Notes: generated from the letters alone by a model not told the origin. Positions 6,166 to 14,099 are shown, numbered from the stretch's first letter. The stretch is DNA of 22,872 bases from an uncultured Eubacteriales bacterium (GCA_910586545.1 CAJUIQ010000028.1:1-22872); one strand, 5' to 3'. Translations and numbers: made by a program.

Positions 6166-8697
6166 TTATGCCGTTACAATCTTGCTTGCATCTGTAAGAT
6201 TCAGCAGTTTTACCGCATCCTCGCGCATTTTATATTTCAAGATTTTACCGGCTGCATTCATGGGGAATGCATCTACAAAGGCCACATATCGGGGCGTTTT
6301 GTGCTTTGCCATATGATCCCGCACATATGCCTTTATCTCTTCTTCAGTAGACGTCTCACCCTCCTTTAGAATGACGCAGGCCATGATTTCCTCTCCGTAA
6401 TCCTTGTCGGGAACACCAATCACCTGCACATCGCTTACCTTAGGGTGGGTATAAATGAAATCTTCAATTTCTTTAGGATAAATATTTTCTCCGCCTCGAA
6501 TGATCATGTCCTTCAGGCGGCCGGTTACCTTGTAGTTTCCATCCGGCAGACGACGCAGCATATCCCCGGAATGGAGCCATCCGTCCGCATCGATTGCAGC
6601 CGCAGTAGCTTCAGGCATTTTATAATACCCTTTCATGATATTATAGCCTCTGGCCACAAATTCACCGTCCACATTGTCGGGAAGCTCTTCGCCAGTTTCT
6701 GGATCTACAATTTTGCATTCCACACCAAAGATCGGGCTTCCAACTGTGTTTACTCTGGTTTCAATCGAGTCGGTAATCTTAGACATCGTCGTAGCCGGAG
6801 AAGCCTCAGTCTGTCCATATGTGATACAGATTTCGCTCATGTGCATCTTTTCGATTACCTGCTCCATTACCTTGATAGGACAAGGACTACCGGCCATAAT
6901 GCCGGTACGCATGTGGCTAAAATCTGTTTTTTCAAAGTCAGCATGCCCAAGCATAGCGATAAACATAGTAGGCACACCATGGAAACAAGTGATTTTCTCC
7001 TTTGTAATACAAGCCAGCCCCTTACTGGGAGAAAATGCGGGAATCGGACTCATAGTGACGCCGTGCGTCATGGATGCGGTCATAGCCAATACCATACCAA
7101 AACAATGGAACATAGGCACCTGAATCATCATCCGATCCGCTGTAGACAAATCCATGCAATCTCCGATGGCTTTTCCGTTATTTACCACATTATAATGGGT
7201 AAGCATAACCCCCTTGGGGAATCCGGTTGTGCCGGAAGTATACTGCATATTGCATACGTCATGCTTGCTGATCATGGATGCACGGCGGTATACTTCGCTG
7301 ACAGGCACGCTCTCTCCTGCCGCTAAAGCCTCTTCCCAGTTCCAGCATCCTTTCTGATCAGATTCACAGGTAATAATATTGCGCAAGAATGGCAGTTTCT
7401 TAATCCGCAGGGGAGCGCCCTTCTTTGCAGTCTGCAATTCCGGACACAATTCGTTGATAATTTTCACATAATCGGAGTCCTTATAGCTGTCCACCATAAC
7501 CAGAGTATGTGTGTCTGATTGACGGAGCAAGTATTCCAGCTCATGGATCTTATACGCGGTATTAACTGTCACAAGCACAGCGCCGATTTTTACTGTCGCC
7601 CAAAAAGTGATATACCAGGCAGGCACATTTGTCGCCCAAATTGCTACATGATCGCCCTGTTTTACTCCCATGCCAATAAGAGACCGGGCAAAATTGTCCA
7701 CGTCTTCCCGGAACTGACTGTATGTTCTGGTATAGTCGCAGGTGGTATATCGGAATGCATACTGATCCGGGAACTCATCGCACATACGGTCCAACACCTG
7801 GGGAAACGTCAGATCAATCAGTTTTTCTTTCGGCCATACATATTTGCCATCGCCTCTAGCGCTGGTCTGCAGCCTGCCCGCCATATCGGAAGAACCTATA
7901 TACTGTTGCATGTAGTTCACAAAATGCGGGAACACGATTCCGGAGGACTCTAAATCCGGCATATAGCGCTTGAGCCATTCCAGAGAAATATATCCCTCAT
8001 AATTGATAGAGCGGAGCGCCGCAAGGAAGTCGGAAATGGGAAGATTTCCCTCGCCCATCATTCGGTACTCTACTGTATCGCCGTTCATAACAGAATCTTT
8101 GATATGGGTATATTTAATATACGCGCCAAGATTTTGGATCGTCTGCTGCGGCTTTTCTCCGCCAAATCGATAGGGATGGTGCATATCCCAAAGAGCGCCT
8201 ACCGCATCACTTTCCACTGCGTTGAGCACGGAGCATAGACGCTGTGTATCCGTATACACACCGTTCGTCTCCACAAGCAGCATAACCCCTGCAGCTTCCG
8301 CCTGCGGCGCCAGCGTCCGCAAAGCTTTTACCACAACAGCATCGTCAAAATCTGTCGTAACTTCTGCCGTGCGGTCTCCCAAAATACGGATATAAGGAGT
8401 TCCAAGCTGCTCTGCCAGACGAATATATTCGCCGATCTCTCGAATATTTTCTTCCAAATGTTCTTCAAAGCGCAAAGCACAGCCGGAAGAAAGACATGGA
8501 ATTTCCAAATGTAATTTTTTCAGTTTCTCTTTCGTCTTCTCAATATTTTCTTCACTAAAGGGCTCCGCGTGAACAGAAAAGATTTCATCGCCAAGACCCC
8601 TAAGCTCGATGCCGCTAAAACCGACATCCTTCGCCATGGCGTAAATATCAGGCCAGCTAAAATTCGGACAACCTAATGTGGAAAATGCGAGTTTCAT
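6166..8697 (-). CDS. Fusion of sugar-isomerase/epimerase-type TIM barrel with acyl-CoA synthetase
   Basis: One unbroken 843-residue protein with two enzyme domains. Residues 1 to about 265 are an AP-endonuclease-2/xylose-isomerase-like TIM barrel: MKLAFSTLGCP start, and a complete divalent-metal set E143 (LLVETNG), D171 (ALWDMHH), H198 (YTHIKD) and E240 (ISLEW). Residues about 295-843 are a full ANL-superfamily acyl-CoA synthetase: YTSGTTGFPKG (486-496), YGQTE (627-631), the HSGDM motif (709-713), GRLKDMIIRGGENIYP, and the adenylation lysine K818 in AAGKILK. Both active sites look intact. The linker of about 30 residues (SSDMAGRLQTSARGDGKYVW) has no ribosome binding site of its own that I can see. 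The synthetase part resembles medium/long-chain fatty-acyl-CoA ligases; the barrel's substrate is unknown. It is a single-gene unit preceded by a T-box leader, with ribosome site GGAGAAAGG upstream of ATG 8697. The joint reaction is not known to me. Confidence 0.93.
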   Translation of the reverse strand: MKLAFSTLGCPNFSWPDIYAMAKDVGFSGIELRGLGDEIFSVHAEPFSEENIEKTKEKLKKLHLEIPCLSSGCALRFEEHLEENIREIGEYIRLAEQLGTPYIRILGDRTAEVTTDFDDAVVVKALRTLAPQAEAAGVMLLVETNGVYTDTQRLCSVLNAVESDAVGALWDMHHPYRFGGEKPQQTIQNLGAYIKYTHIKDSVMNGDTVEYRMMGEGNLPISDFLAALRSINYEGYISLEWLKRYMPDLESSGIVFPHFVNYMQQYIGSSDMAGRLQTSARGDGKYVWPKEKLIDLTFPQVLDRMCDEFPDQYAFRYTTCDYTRTYSQFREDVDNFARSLIGMGVKQGDHVAIWATNVPAWYITFWATVKIGAVLVTVNTAYKIHELEYLLRQSDTHTLVMVDSYKDSDYVKIINELCPELQTAKKGAPLRIKKLPFLRNIITCESDQKGCWNWEEALAAGESVPVSEVYRRASMISKHDVCNMQYTSGTTGFPKGVMLTHYNVVNNGKAIGDCMDLSTADRMMIQVPMFHCFGMVLAMTASMTHGVTMSPIPAFSPSKGLACITKEKITCFHGVPTMFIAMLGHADFEKTDFSHMRTGIMAGSPCPIKVMEQVIEKMHMSEICITYGQTEASPATTMSKITDSIETRVNTVGSPIFGVECKIVDPETGEELPDNVDGEFVARGYNIMKGYYKMPEATAAAIDADGWLHSGDMLRRLPDGNYKVTGRLKDMIIRGGENIYPKEIEDFIYTHPKVSDVQVIGVPDKDYGEEIMACVILKEGETSTEEEIKAYVRDHMAKHKTPRYVAFVDAFPMNAAGKILKYKMREDAVKLLNLTDASKIVTA

Positions 8698-8770
8698 AAA
8701 ATCGTTCTACCTTTCTCCTCAATAATTTTTTCAAAGTATTGATCAGAGACGATTACCTGGGAAAATGCAA

Positions 8771-9032
8771 ATAAAAAGCTTTCGTCTCTGCCCTTAAAGC
8801 AAGAGACGAAAGCTTAACTTCCGCGGTACCACTCTTATTGACGCCAATGATGCGTCCACTCATCAGGCACTACATGCCTTTCCCTAAGATAACGGAGGGT
8901 TCCGGTCTGGCCTACTAAAGAAATTCAGCCGACAGCTCAGGGGCGAGTAGTTCCACACAAGCAACGCTTTTCACCAGCCAGCGTCTCTCTGCTATCTTGT
9001 GCCTTGGAACGGGATTCCCCTTCCACGCTTTT
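8771..9032 (-). promoter_or_regulatory. T-box riboswitch (tRNA-sensing leader) of the TIM-barrel/acyl-CoA synthetase gene
   Basis: A complete T-box leader on the - strand. In transcript order: a stem I with the AGAGAG (AG-bulge) element and the terminal-loop CUGGUGAAA; a specifier-loop segment GGAACUACUC (8954-8945) before CCUGAGCUG; the conserved AGUAGGCCAGACCGG stretch (about 8915-8901); then the T-box proper AGAGUGGUACCGCGG (8835-8821) and an intrinsic terminator. AAGAG (8836-8832) can pair with CUCUU (8805-8801) to form the antiterminator that excludes the terminator. Uncharged tRNA binding should therefore turn the gene on. The specifier reads as ACU (Thr) or CUA (Leu) depending on register. 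The T-box UGGU implies a tRNA with discriminator base A. Confidence 0.96.
8776..8815 (-). terminator. T-box-controlled intrinsic terminator
   Basis: A perfect 14-bp stem (8776-8789 and 8802-8815) with a 12-nt loop, followed on the - strand by UUUAU. It lies about 78 nt upstream of the structural gene and is mutually exclusive with the T-box antiterminator. Confidence 0.93.
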
Positions 9033-9037
9033 CTAGT

Positions 9038-9066
9038 ATTATAGCATTAGAAAAAAATTTTGTCAA
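9038..9066 (-). promoter_or_regulatory. Consensus sigma-A promoter of the T-box unit
   Basis: - strand: TTGACA (9061-9066), 17-nt spacer, TATAAT (9038-9043), both perfect consensus. This suggests that control is mostly at the T-box step rather than at initiation. Confidence 0.92.
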
Positions 9067-9101
9067 CGGATTTTTTTATATTTTTTTAGATTTTTACGCG
9101 C

Positions 9102-9128
9102 ATATGGAAAAATGAAAAAAATCCATAT
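9102..9128. repeat. Inverted repeat upstream of the nucleoside hydrolase gene
   Basis: ATATGGA (9102-9108) and TCCATAT (9122-9128), 13 nt apart. The right half touches the -35 region of the nucleoside hydrolase promoter. It could be a repressor site or an AT-rich coincidence. Confidence 0.4.
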
Positions 9129-9154
9129 ACAATTTAGATAAAATGTGATAGAAT
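9126..9154 (+). promoter_or_regulatory. Probable sigma-A promoter of the nucleoside hydrolase gene
   Basis: -35 TATACA (weak), 17-nt spacer, -10 TAGAAT (9149-9154), 38 nt before the ATG. It is divergent from the T-box promoter. Confidence 0.55.
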
Positions 9155-9192
9155 AAGCGTATTGTATTATTTGTAATGGAAAGGATCCTATT

Positions 9193-10110
9193 ATGAAGAA
9201 ACCCGTTCCCCTTATATTAGACACAGATATCGGCTGCGATATCGACGATACATGGGCCCTCGCTATGATTCTGCGCAGCCCGGAAATTGATTTGCGTATG
9301 GTTGTCTCCGCAGCATTTGACACTACATATCAGGCAAAGCTGGCAGCAAAAATGCTGCAGATTGCCGGCAGAGAAGATGTTCCGGTAGGTGTGGGCGTAC
9401 ACGGAACCGGCAGTCTGGAAGGATGCAGCAACATTTTAGATTGGGTAGAGGATTATGACCTGTCTTCCTATCCTAATCTTTATGAAGACGGCGTTGCAGC
9501 CATGGTAGATCTAATCATGCACTCTGATGAAAAAATTACGGTGTTGGCTATCGGCCCCTGCACAAATCTGGCTGCGGCCATTCAAAAAGAACCCCGTATT
9601 GTGGAAAAAAGCCGTCTTGTATTTCTTGGAGCTAACCTATACAACGGGGCCGTAAAAGGTTGGTATCCGCCACTGGGCCAAGAAAGCAACATTAATGTCA
9701 GCATTGACGCATACCGGATTGGTGTGGAACAAAATGACTGGGAAGTGGAACTGATTCCCTTGGATGTTTCCGGATTCACGATTTTGGAAACGAAGTATTT
9801 TGATCACATCCGTGAGACAGCTGCAAACGATCCTTTGATGGCCGCGCTTGTGGAAAATACGGATATTTGGTTCAAAAATATGAACTACAATTACCATGGA
9901 CCTACATCTGGACTGTTTGATACAGTGGGTGTCTATGCGCTTATTTCAAAAGAGCTGCTGAACTATCAAAAACTTCCTGTATATGTAAGTGATAAAGGTA
10001 TCTCACTTATTGATCCTATGCGTGGAAAAATGATGGATTGTGCCATTTCTTGGAAAGATAAAGAAAAATTTTATAAATTTCTCACCGCCCGTCTGTGTGG
10101 GGAAATATAA
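9193..10110 (+). CDS. Nucleoside hydrolase (inosine/uridine-preferring family)
   Basis: A 305-residue member of the IU nucleoside hydrolase family, which cleaves the N-glycosidic bond of ribonucleosides to ribose and free base in the cytoplasm. The N-terminal calcium-binding motif is DTDIGCDIDD (D10, D12, D16, D18, D19), the DIGxDxDD version rather than the classical DPGxDD. AIGPCTNLA (about 119-127) and a C-terminal FDTVGV with D243 match the remaining metal-site positions. Length is normal. The ribosome site GGAAAGGA lies 7 nt before ATG 9193. It is a single-gene unit between its own promoter and a terminator. Which nucleoside it uses, or whether it acts on a modified or pyrimidine nucleoside, cannot be told from sequence alone. 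Confidence 0.9.
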   Translation: MKKPVPLILDTDIGCDIDDTWALAMILRSPEIDLRMVVSAAFDTTYQAKLAAKMLQIAGREDVPVGVGVHGTGSLEGCSNILDWVEDYDLSSYPNLYEDGVAAMVDLIMHSDEKITVLAIGPCTNLAAAIQKEPRIVEKSRLVFLGANLYNGAVKGWYPPLGQESNINVSIDAYRIGVEQNDWEVELIPLDVSGFTILETKYFDHIRETAANDPLMAALVENTDIWFKNMNYNYHGPTSGLFDTVGVYALISKELLNYQKLPVYVSDKGISLIDPMRGKMMDCAISWKDKEKFYKFLTARLCGEI

Positions 10111-10143
10111 ATAAAAGGCTGCATATATTGCAGCCTTTTATTT
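10109..10143. terminator. Bidirectional terminator
   Basis: A perfect 15-bp stem (10109-10123 and 10129-10143), loop TATAT, with A-rich and T-rich flanks. It overlaps the stop codon (10142-10144) of the convergent lipoprotein gene. Confidence 0.92.
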
Positions 10144-10723
10144 ACTTCAGCGCAGCAGTTTCAAAAGCTTCCCAAGCTTCGGATGGTTCTTCATCTCCAT
10201 TGATAATCAGTGCCAGCGCATTGCCGTACTGCCTCCACACCAGCTCTGGATTTTCTATGGCCCAGGTCATAGTCGCATATTCTTCCGGGAAATACATTTG
10301 TAAAGAGGACGCACGCGTTTGCATATAGTTTTCACTAACCGTTTCGCGCACCTGTGTAAAATCGTCTTCGGTCATTTCATCGTCAAATATAAACACGGCA
10401 AAGGTGTGATGTGTATTTGCGGGACTTGTTATTACATAATCTATTAAATGATCTGCCGCCCGTATATCCACAACACCATATAGAAGCATCATCATTTCGC
10501 CATCATCGTCTGCCTTGTAAATTACTTCACTGACGTTTTTTTCAAAAGAAAATTTCTCGTCCACTGCCGCAACGATATCGGACAATTTGCCTGTGACCTT
10601 AATGCTTTCTTCCGGTGTAGTGGTCGCATCTCCAGGTGCATCTGTTTTTTCACAACCTACAAGTCCTGCAAAGAAACAGAAAACAAGCAGAGTCAGCGCA
10701 AGAAACAAGTTGATTTTTTTCAT
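10142..10723 (-). CDS. Lipoprotein, DUF4358-like
   Basis: A 193-residue predicted lipoprotein. A Lys-containing start (MKKINLF), a hydrophobic stretch and a lipobox LVGC put the lipid-modified Cys at residue 24. A short Thr/Pro/Glu linker follows, then a globular domain of about 150 residues with GVVDIRAADHLIDYVI and a C-terminal WRQYGNALALIINGD. This pattern fits DUF4358, a clostridial family of unknown role often found beside AlgX/DHHW-type proteins. The ribosome site AAAGAGGA is 9 nt before the ATG. It is the second gene after the AlgX-like lipoprotein; the two start/stop points are about 62 nt apart with no terminator seen between them, so they are probably one operon. A role in cell-surface polysaccharide acetylation is inferred from context only. 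Confidence 0.85.
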   Translation of the reverse strand: MKKINLFLALTLLVFCFFAGLVGCEKTDAPGDATTTPEESIKVTGKLSDIVAAVDEKFSFEKNVSEVIYKADDDGEMMMLLYGVVDIRAADHLIDYVITSPANTHHTFAVFIFDDEMTEDDFTQVRETVSENYMQTRASSLQMYFPEEYATMTWAIENPELVWRQYGNALALIINGDEEPSEAWEAFETAALK

Positions 10724-10785
10724 ATGATATTATCCTCTTTCCATTGATTTTATGCCCAGGTAAAACACGCCTTTGACACGGGGCA

Positions 10786-12234
10786 TTAGTTTACTACGGC
10801 CTCTCCATTGACATAGTTGCGCAAATTTCGTTCGGCCACAATAACCATGATAACGTCCGCATCCGCCTGTAAAATTTCACTTTCACTAAAGCTGAATGTC
10901 CAGTTATAGGTGCTTTTGTAAAAGCTATCTTTCAAAAAAGGTACCATGGCGATACTATAAGAATCACGCATAATATATGCATTCGGCGCGCTTTGATTGT
11001 AATGATTTAGATACTGGAAATAGTACAACTTATCGCTATATCCATCCGGTCCCTCATAAGCAAAAGCAAACTGTCCCCATGCGTTCTTAGGCGTATAATT
11101 CGCTAACTGCGCGGTTCTACCACTTTTCAGCGTATAAACAGGACCGTAATCTTTCAGACGACTATAATATCCCAAATAGTACGCCATGTCCTTCATATAG
11201 GTTTCGCAATAATTAATTTGATATTCGCTCTTATCGTGAATCACTACATTAGGAAAATCTGCACGTATCATATCCATTGCGGCTCGATAAGCAAAGTAAC
11301 CTGCGTGGTTATTCCAATGCGTATCATATTTATAATACAGATTTCGTTCCGGCACATCTCGTACCGCTGCAGCCATGGTTCCGCGCAAATCCACCGCCGT
11401 AATTCCTGCCTTTTGAAGCAACTCTACAAACTGATCGTATCTTCTATAGGACGCCATTGTATACCCTTCAGGCATATAGTCTGGGTACACGGTATTTTTA
11501 TTGGGAGCAATCACAAAATAGAATTTCTTCCCATGAGACTCCGCCCAATTGTTGCGTTCTATCAGAGTCTTAACCGCGCGGTTATACACAGTATCTGTTA
11601 AAAATCCAGATCCAATAAAATCATTTAATGTATCTTCATAAAACATATAATCGTCATAACCAATGATTACATGCTCACAAACCATTCCAGGCTTTATATC
11701 CTTCATTAGCAATCTTGGCACGTTATACATTTCATTCATTGAAGGCAAAACTGTACTGCTGACCATAGGCAAATAAGGTACCGTGGTAGAATTATCCTCA
11801 TCCTTGGCTATCGGTCTGTCAGAATATGTATGAATTAAAACTTTGCCTGTAGGCGTTTCAACTGGTCCAATATTATTGCCGCTGTTTCCATTTCCGGTAA
11901 ATCCATTTTCTGATGTATTTTCATTACCATTCGAAGGATTCCCGCCATTATACAATTCTCCGCCACCGGAAAGTTCTCCGCTGCTCCAAGAAGTATCGGG
12001 GGTCCCCGTCGTAGTATCTGATTCTGTTTCCTGGGCTGTTTCTTCAGTAGTCTGTGCTTCTGTAGATTCTGCTTCTGTCGTTTCTGGTTCCGTGGTATCT
12101 GCTTCTGTCGTTTCTTCTACAGTCTCTTCTTCAGCCTGGGTAGTATCTTTGCTCTTTTTATCTTGATCGCACCCAGACAGCCAAAGCATTGAAAACGCAA
12201 GTATCAATGCAAGAAAAGCAAGTGTTTTTCGCAT
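10786..12234 (-). CDS. AlgX/AlgJ-like SGNH-fold lipoprotein (DHHW-type), probable cell-surface O-acetyltransferase component
   Basis: A 482-residue lipoprotein. The signal sequence is MRKTLAFLALILAF... with lipobox WLSGC. Then comes about 100 residues of low-complexity Thr/Glu repeats and a Gly/Asn-rich linker, which would hold the catalytic domain away from the membrane. The C-terminal domain (about 140-480) has the hallmarks of AlgX/AlgJ and DHHW proteins: IGYDDYMFYED, KKFYFVIAPNKNTVYP, YDTHWN with D304 and H306, and MRDSY with the probable nucleophile S425. Related proteins transfer or remove acetyl groups on exopolysaccharide together with an MBOAT membrane protein, which is not in this window. 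Start choice is uncertain: ATG 12234 has AAGGAG only 2 nt upstream; an ATG at 12276 would add 14 residues but has no ribosome site. Confidence 0.85.
   Translation of the reverse strand: MRKTLAFLALILAFSMLWLSGCDQDKKSKDTTQAEEETVEETTEADTTEPETTEAESTEAQTTEETAQETESDTTTGTPDTSWSSGELSGGGELYNGGNPSNGNENTSENGFTGNGNSGNNIGPVETPTGKVLIHTYSDRPIAKDEDNSTTVPYLPMVSSTVLPSMNEMYNVPRLLMKDIKPGMVCEHVIIGYDDYMFYEDTLNDFIGSGFLTDTVYNRAVKTLIERNNWAESHGKKFYFVIAPNKNTVYPDYMPEGYTMASYRRYDQFVELLQKAGITAVDLRGTMAAAVRDVPERNLYYKYDTHWNNHAGYFAYRAAMDMIRADFPNVVIHDKSEYQINYCETYMKDMAYYLGYYSRLKDYGPVYTLKSGRTAQLANYTPKNAWGQFAFAYEGPDGYSDKLYYFQYLNHYNQSAPNAYIMRDSYSIAMVPFLKDSFYKSTYNWTFSFSESEILQADADVIMVIVAERNLRNYVNGEAVVN
12000..12150 (-). repeat. Thr/Glu-rich low-complexity repeat inside the AlgX-like gene
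   Basis: Imperfect tandem units built on TTEAE/TTEPE/STEAQ. At DNA level the unit GCTTCTGT(C/A)G recurs on the + strand around 12055-12120. It forms an extended acidic linker next to the lipid anchor and is likely to vary in length between strains. Confidence 0.7.
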
Positions 12235-12323
12235 GGCTCCTTCCGGTATATCCGGTTTCCCTTTCCATAGGTTCATTTTCTATTTAAATTTGTTCTTAAA
12301 CAATATGTATAACCCGCATTTGT

Positions 12324-12352
12324 ATTATATCACAATAGTGAATATTCTGCAA
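12324..12352 (-). promoter_or_regulatory. Sigma-A promoter of the two-lipoprotein operon
   Basis: - strand: -35 TTGCAG (12347-12352), 17-nt spacer, -10 TATAAT (12324-12329). Confidence 0.8.
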
Positions 12353-12473
12353 CGAAATTTATATATTTATTCGACAAAACATTTGACGTAAATTTTAAAT
12401 TTTCATGAAATCTATTTCTATTTATATGAATTTGTGGTATCTTAGTATTATAGTTAGAAAGGCAGGGGTAAAC

Positions 12474-14099
12474 ATGGATAAAAATGAGAAAGACTTGACG
12501 ACGTTGTCCGATATCAGCTTGCTGTATCCGGATGCGCAGACGCGGTCCGAATCCTATCAATCTACATCCGGTCTGCCGAATGACAGCGCCGAACAGTTGG
12601 AACTATATAACCTTATCGAGCTTTCTTCCAGCGATATCGGAAGTTTTTTTACAACAGATATGCAGGTAATTCAATACCGTCAAAAAACCTTTGCTGATCT
12701 CACTGCACATTCGGCGCTGTGTGATATCCTTGTTCGCATGCTTCCCTTTCTATATGATATTACAGAACTGCGCAAAATGTATTCTGACACTGCCGTGGGT
12801 GACAGTTATTTATATAGTATATCAGAAATTGAAATATATACTTCTTTGATGTCTATGCTACAGGAAGAACTGCTTCCCTACAAAGATCAAGTCAATTCTC
12901 CTGCACTGCAAAATCTTATAGAACGAATCTCTATACTAACAGAAAGTAAATATTACAAAAACCTAACAGAAAAGCTCAACAGTCTGGCATCTCGGGTACG
13001 GGACATCCGCAGCATTACCATAGGCGTCAATTTAGACGCCCGTCTGTTCCCAGAATCTGCTGGAGTCTTATCTGTAAACAGTGATCGATTCAAAAGCGGA
13101 GAATTTTTTGACAAGGTTATGCGTCTGGACTTTAAAGACGACGATATGACCTGCATTGCGAGTTTAATTCCTTTTTATAAAGGGCAAAATGAAAATCAGC
13201 AAATGGCAATGATGAATGCTTTTAACAATGCCCTTGCCGATGTATTTAAAACTTCTATTCGCTCTTGGAAACGGGCAGTCCAATATTATGTTCTGGACAA
13301 TACGGATTTTCTTTTACACATGATACCGGAGATTGAATTTGTCACAAAAGGAACGGCTCTGATTCGTCAGCTGCAGGAGCGCGGTTGTCCGTTATGTGTA
13401 CCAGAAATTCGAAATATGTCGGAAAAAATATTTCAGGCAAAGGGACTTTGCAACCCGGTCATCTCTACAAAAACCGATTCCGCTTTGATCTCCAACGACA
13501 TCATCTTTGACAACAGTGCCATGATATATGTAATCACCGGCCCAAATCGAGGCGGCAAAAGTGTGCTAACCTGTTCTGTAGGACACGCTTTTGCTATGGC
13601 TCAGCTTGGTCTTCCTGTTTGTGCAGAAAAAGCTGTTATAAGTCCCTGCGACTATATTTTCACGCATTTTCCTACCGGAAGCGAAGATACTGTAGAAAAG
13701 GGCCGACTTGGAGAAGAATGCGCCCGACTGGATGCAATCTTTGACAAGGTTACTGCGCATAGTCTGGTTTTGCTGGACGAGTCACTTTCCTCCACAGGCT
13801 CTTATGAAGGTGCATATATTGCATCTGAAGTACTTTCCGGGTTCAGCATGGTTGGCTGCAGATTGATTTTCTCAACGCATCTGCACGATCTTGCCGCCGC
13901 CGTAGAACAAATTAACCAGACTTGTATTCCTAAAGGCGGCGTCCCCATCGACAATATGGTTGCAGAGGTAACCGAAGATGGCCAAAGAACTTTTCGTGTA
14001 ATTCGAAAAAAGCCGGATGGAAAAAGCTATGCAAAAGATATTGCTGACAAATATGGTCTTTCTTTTGCCCAAATTTGCAAGAAAATTCATAAAAACTGA
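12474..14099 (+). CDS. Short MutS-family ATPase (non-canonical MutS)
   Basis: A 541-residue protein whose last 200 residues are a MutS ATPase domain: Walker A GPNRGGKS (356-363), the family segment around FPTGSEDTVEKGRLGEEC, Walker B LVLLDES (D435, E436) followed by the S-S-T-G signature, and FSTHLHDL. About 330 N-terminal residues are helical in character and resemble the MutS core/lever region. The mismatch-reading N-terminal domain of MutS (with the FxE motif), the C-terminal clamp extension and the Smr nuclease of MutS2 are all absent. It therefore cannot be assigned to ordinary mismatch repair; MutS paralogues of this short form are known in Clostridia without a firm role. ATG 12474 is chosen for GCAGGGG five nt upstream; a frame open from 12405 lacks a site. 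It is followed by rpmB, with a promoter in between and no clear terminator. Confidence 0.88.
   Translation: MDKNEKDLTTLSDISLLYPDAQTRSESYQSTSGLPNDSAEQLELYNLIELSSSDIGSFFTTDMQVIQYRQKTFADLTAHSALCDILVRMLPFLYDITELRKMYSDTAVGDSYLYSISEIEIYTSLMSMLQEELLPYKDQVNSPALQNLIERISILTESKYYKNLTEKLNSLASRVRDIRSITIGVNLDARLFPESAGVLSVNSDRFKSGEFFDKVMRLDFKDDDMTCIASLIPFYKGQNENQQMAMMNAFNNALADVFKTSIRSWKRAVQYYVLDNTDFLLHMIPEIEFVTKGTALIRQLQERGCPLCVPEIRNMSEKIFQAKGLCNPVISTKTDSALISNDIIFDNSAMIYVITGPNRGGKSVLTCSVGHAFAMAQLGLPVCAEKAVISPCDYIFTHFPTGSEDTVEKGRLGEECARLDAIFDKVTAHSLVLLDESLSSTGSYEGAYIASEVLSGFSMVGCRLIFSTHLHDLAAAVEQINQTCIPKGGVPIDNMVAEVTEDGQRTFRVIRKKPDGKSYAKDIADKYGLSFAQICKKIHKN

Noticed and set aside
8821..9000. The T-box as leader of a missing aminoacyl-tRNA synthetase
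   Set aside because: The terminator is only 78 nt from the fusion gene, no synthetase remnant lies between, and the gene's own ribosome site follows; the leader belongs to the fusion gene as it stands.
11843..12166. Pro/Ser/Val-rich + frame of 107 codons
   Set aside because: It is the reverse complement of the Thr/Glu repeat linker of the AlgX-like lipoprotein; low-complexity artefact.
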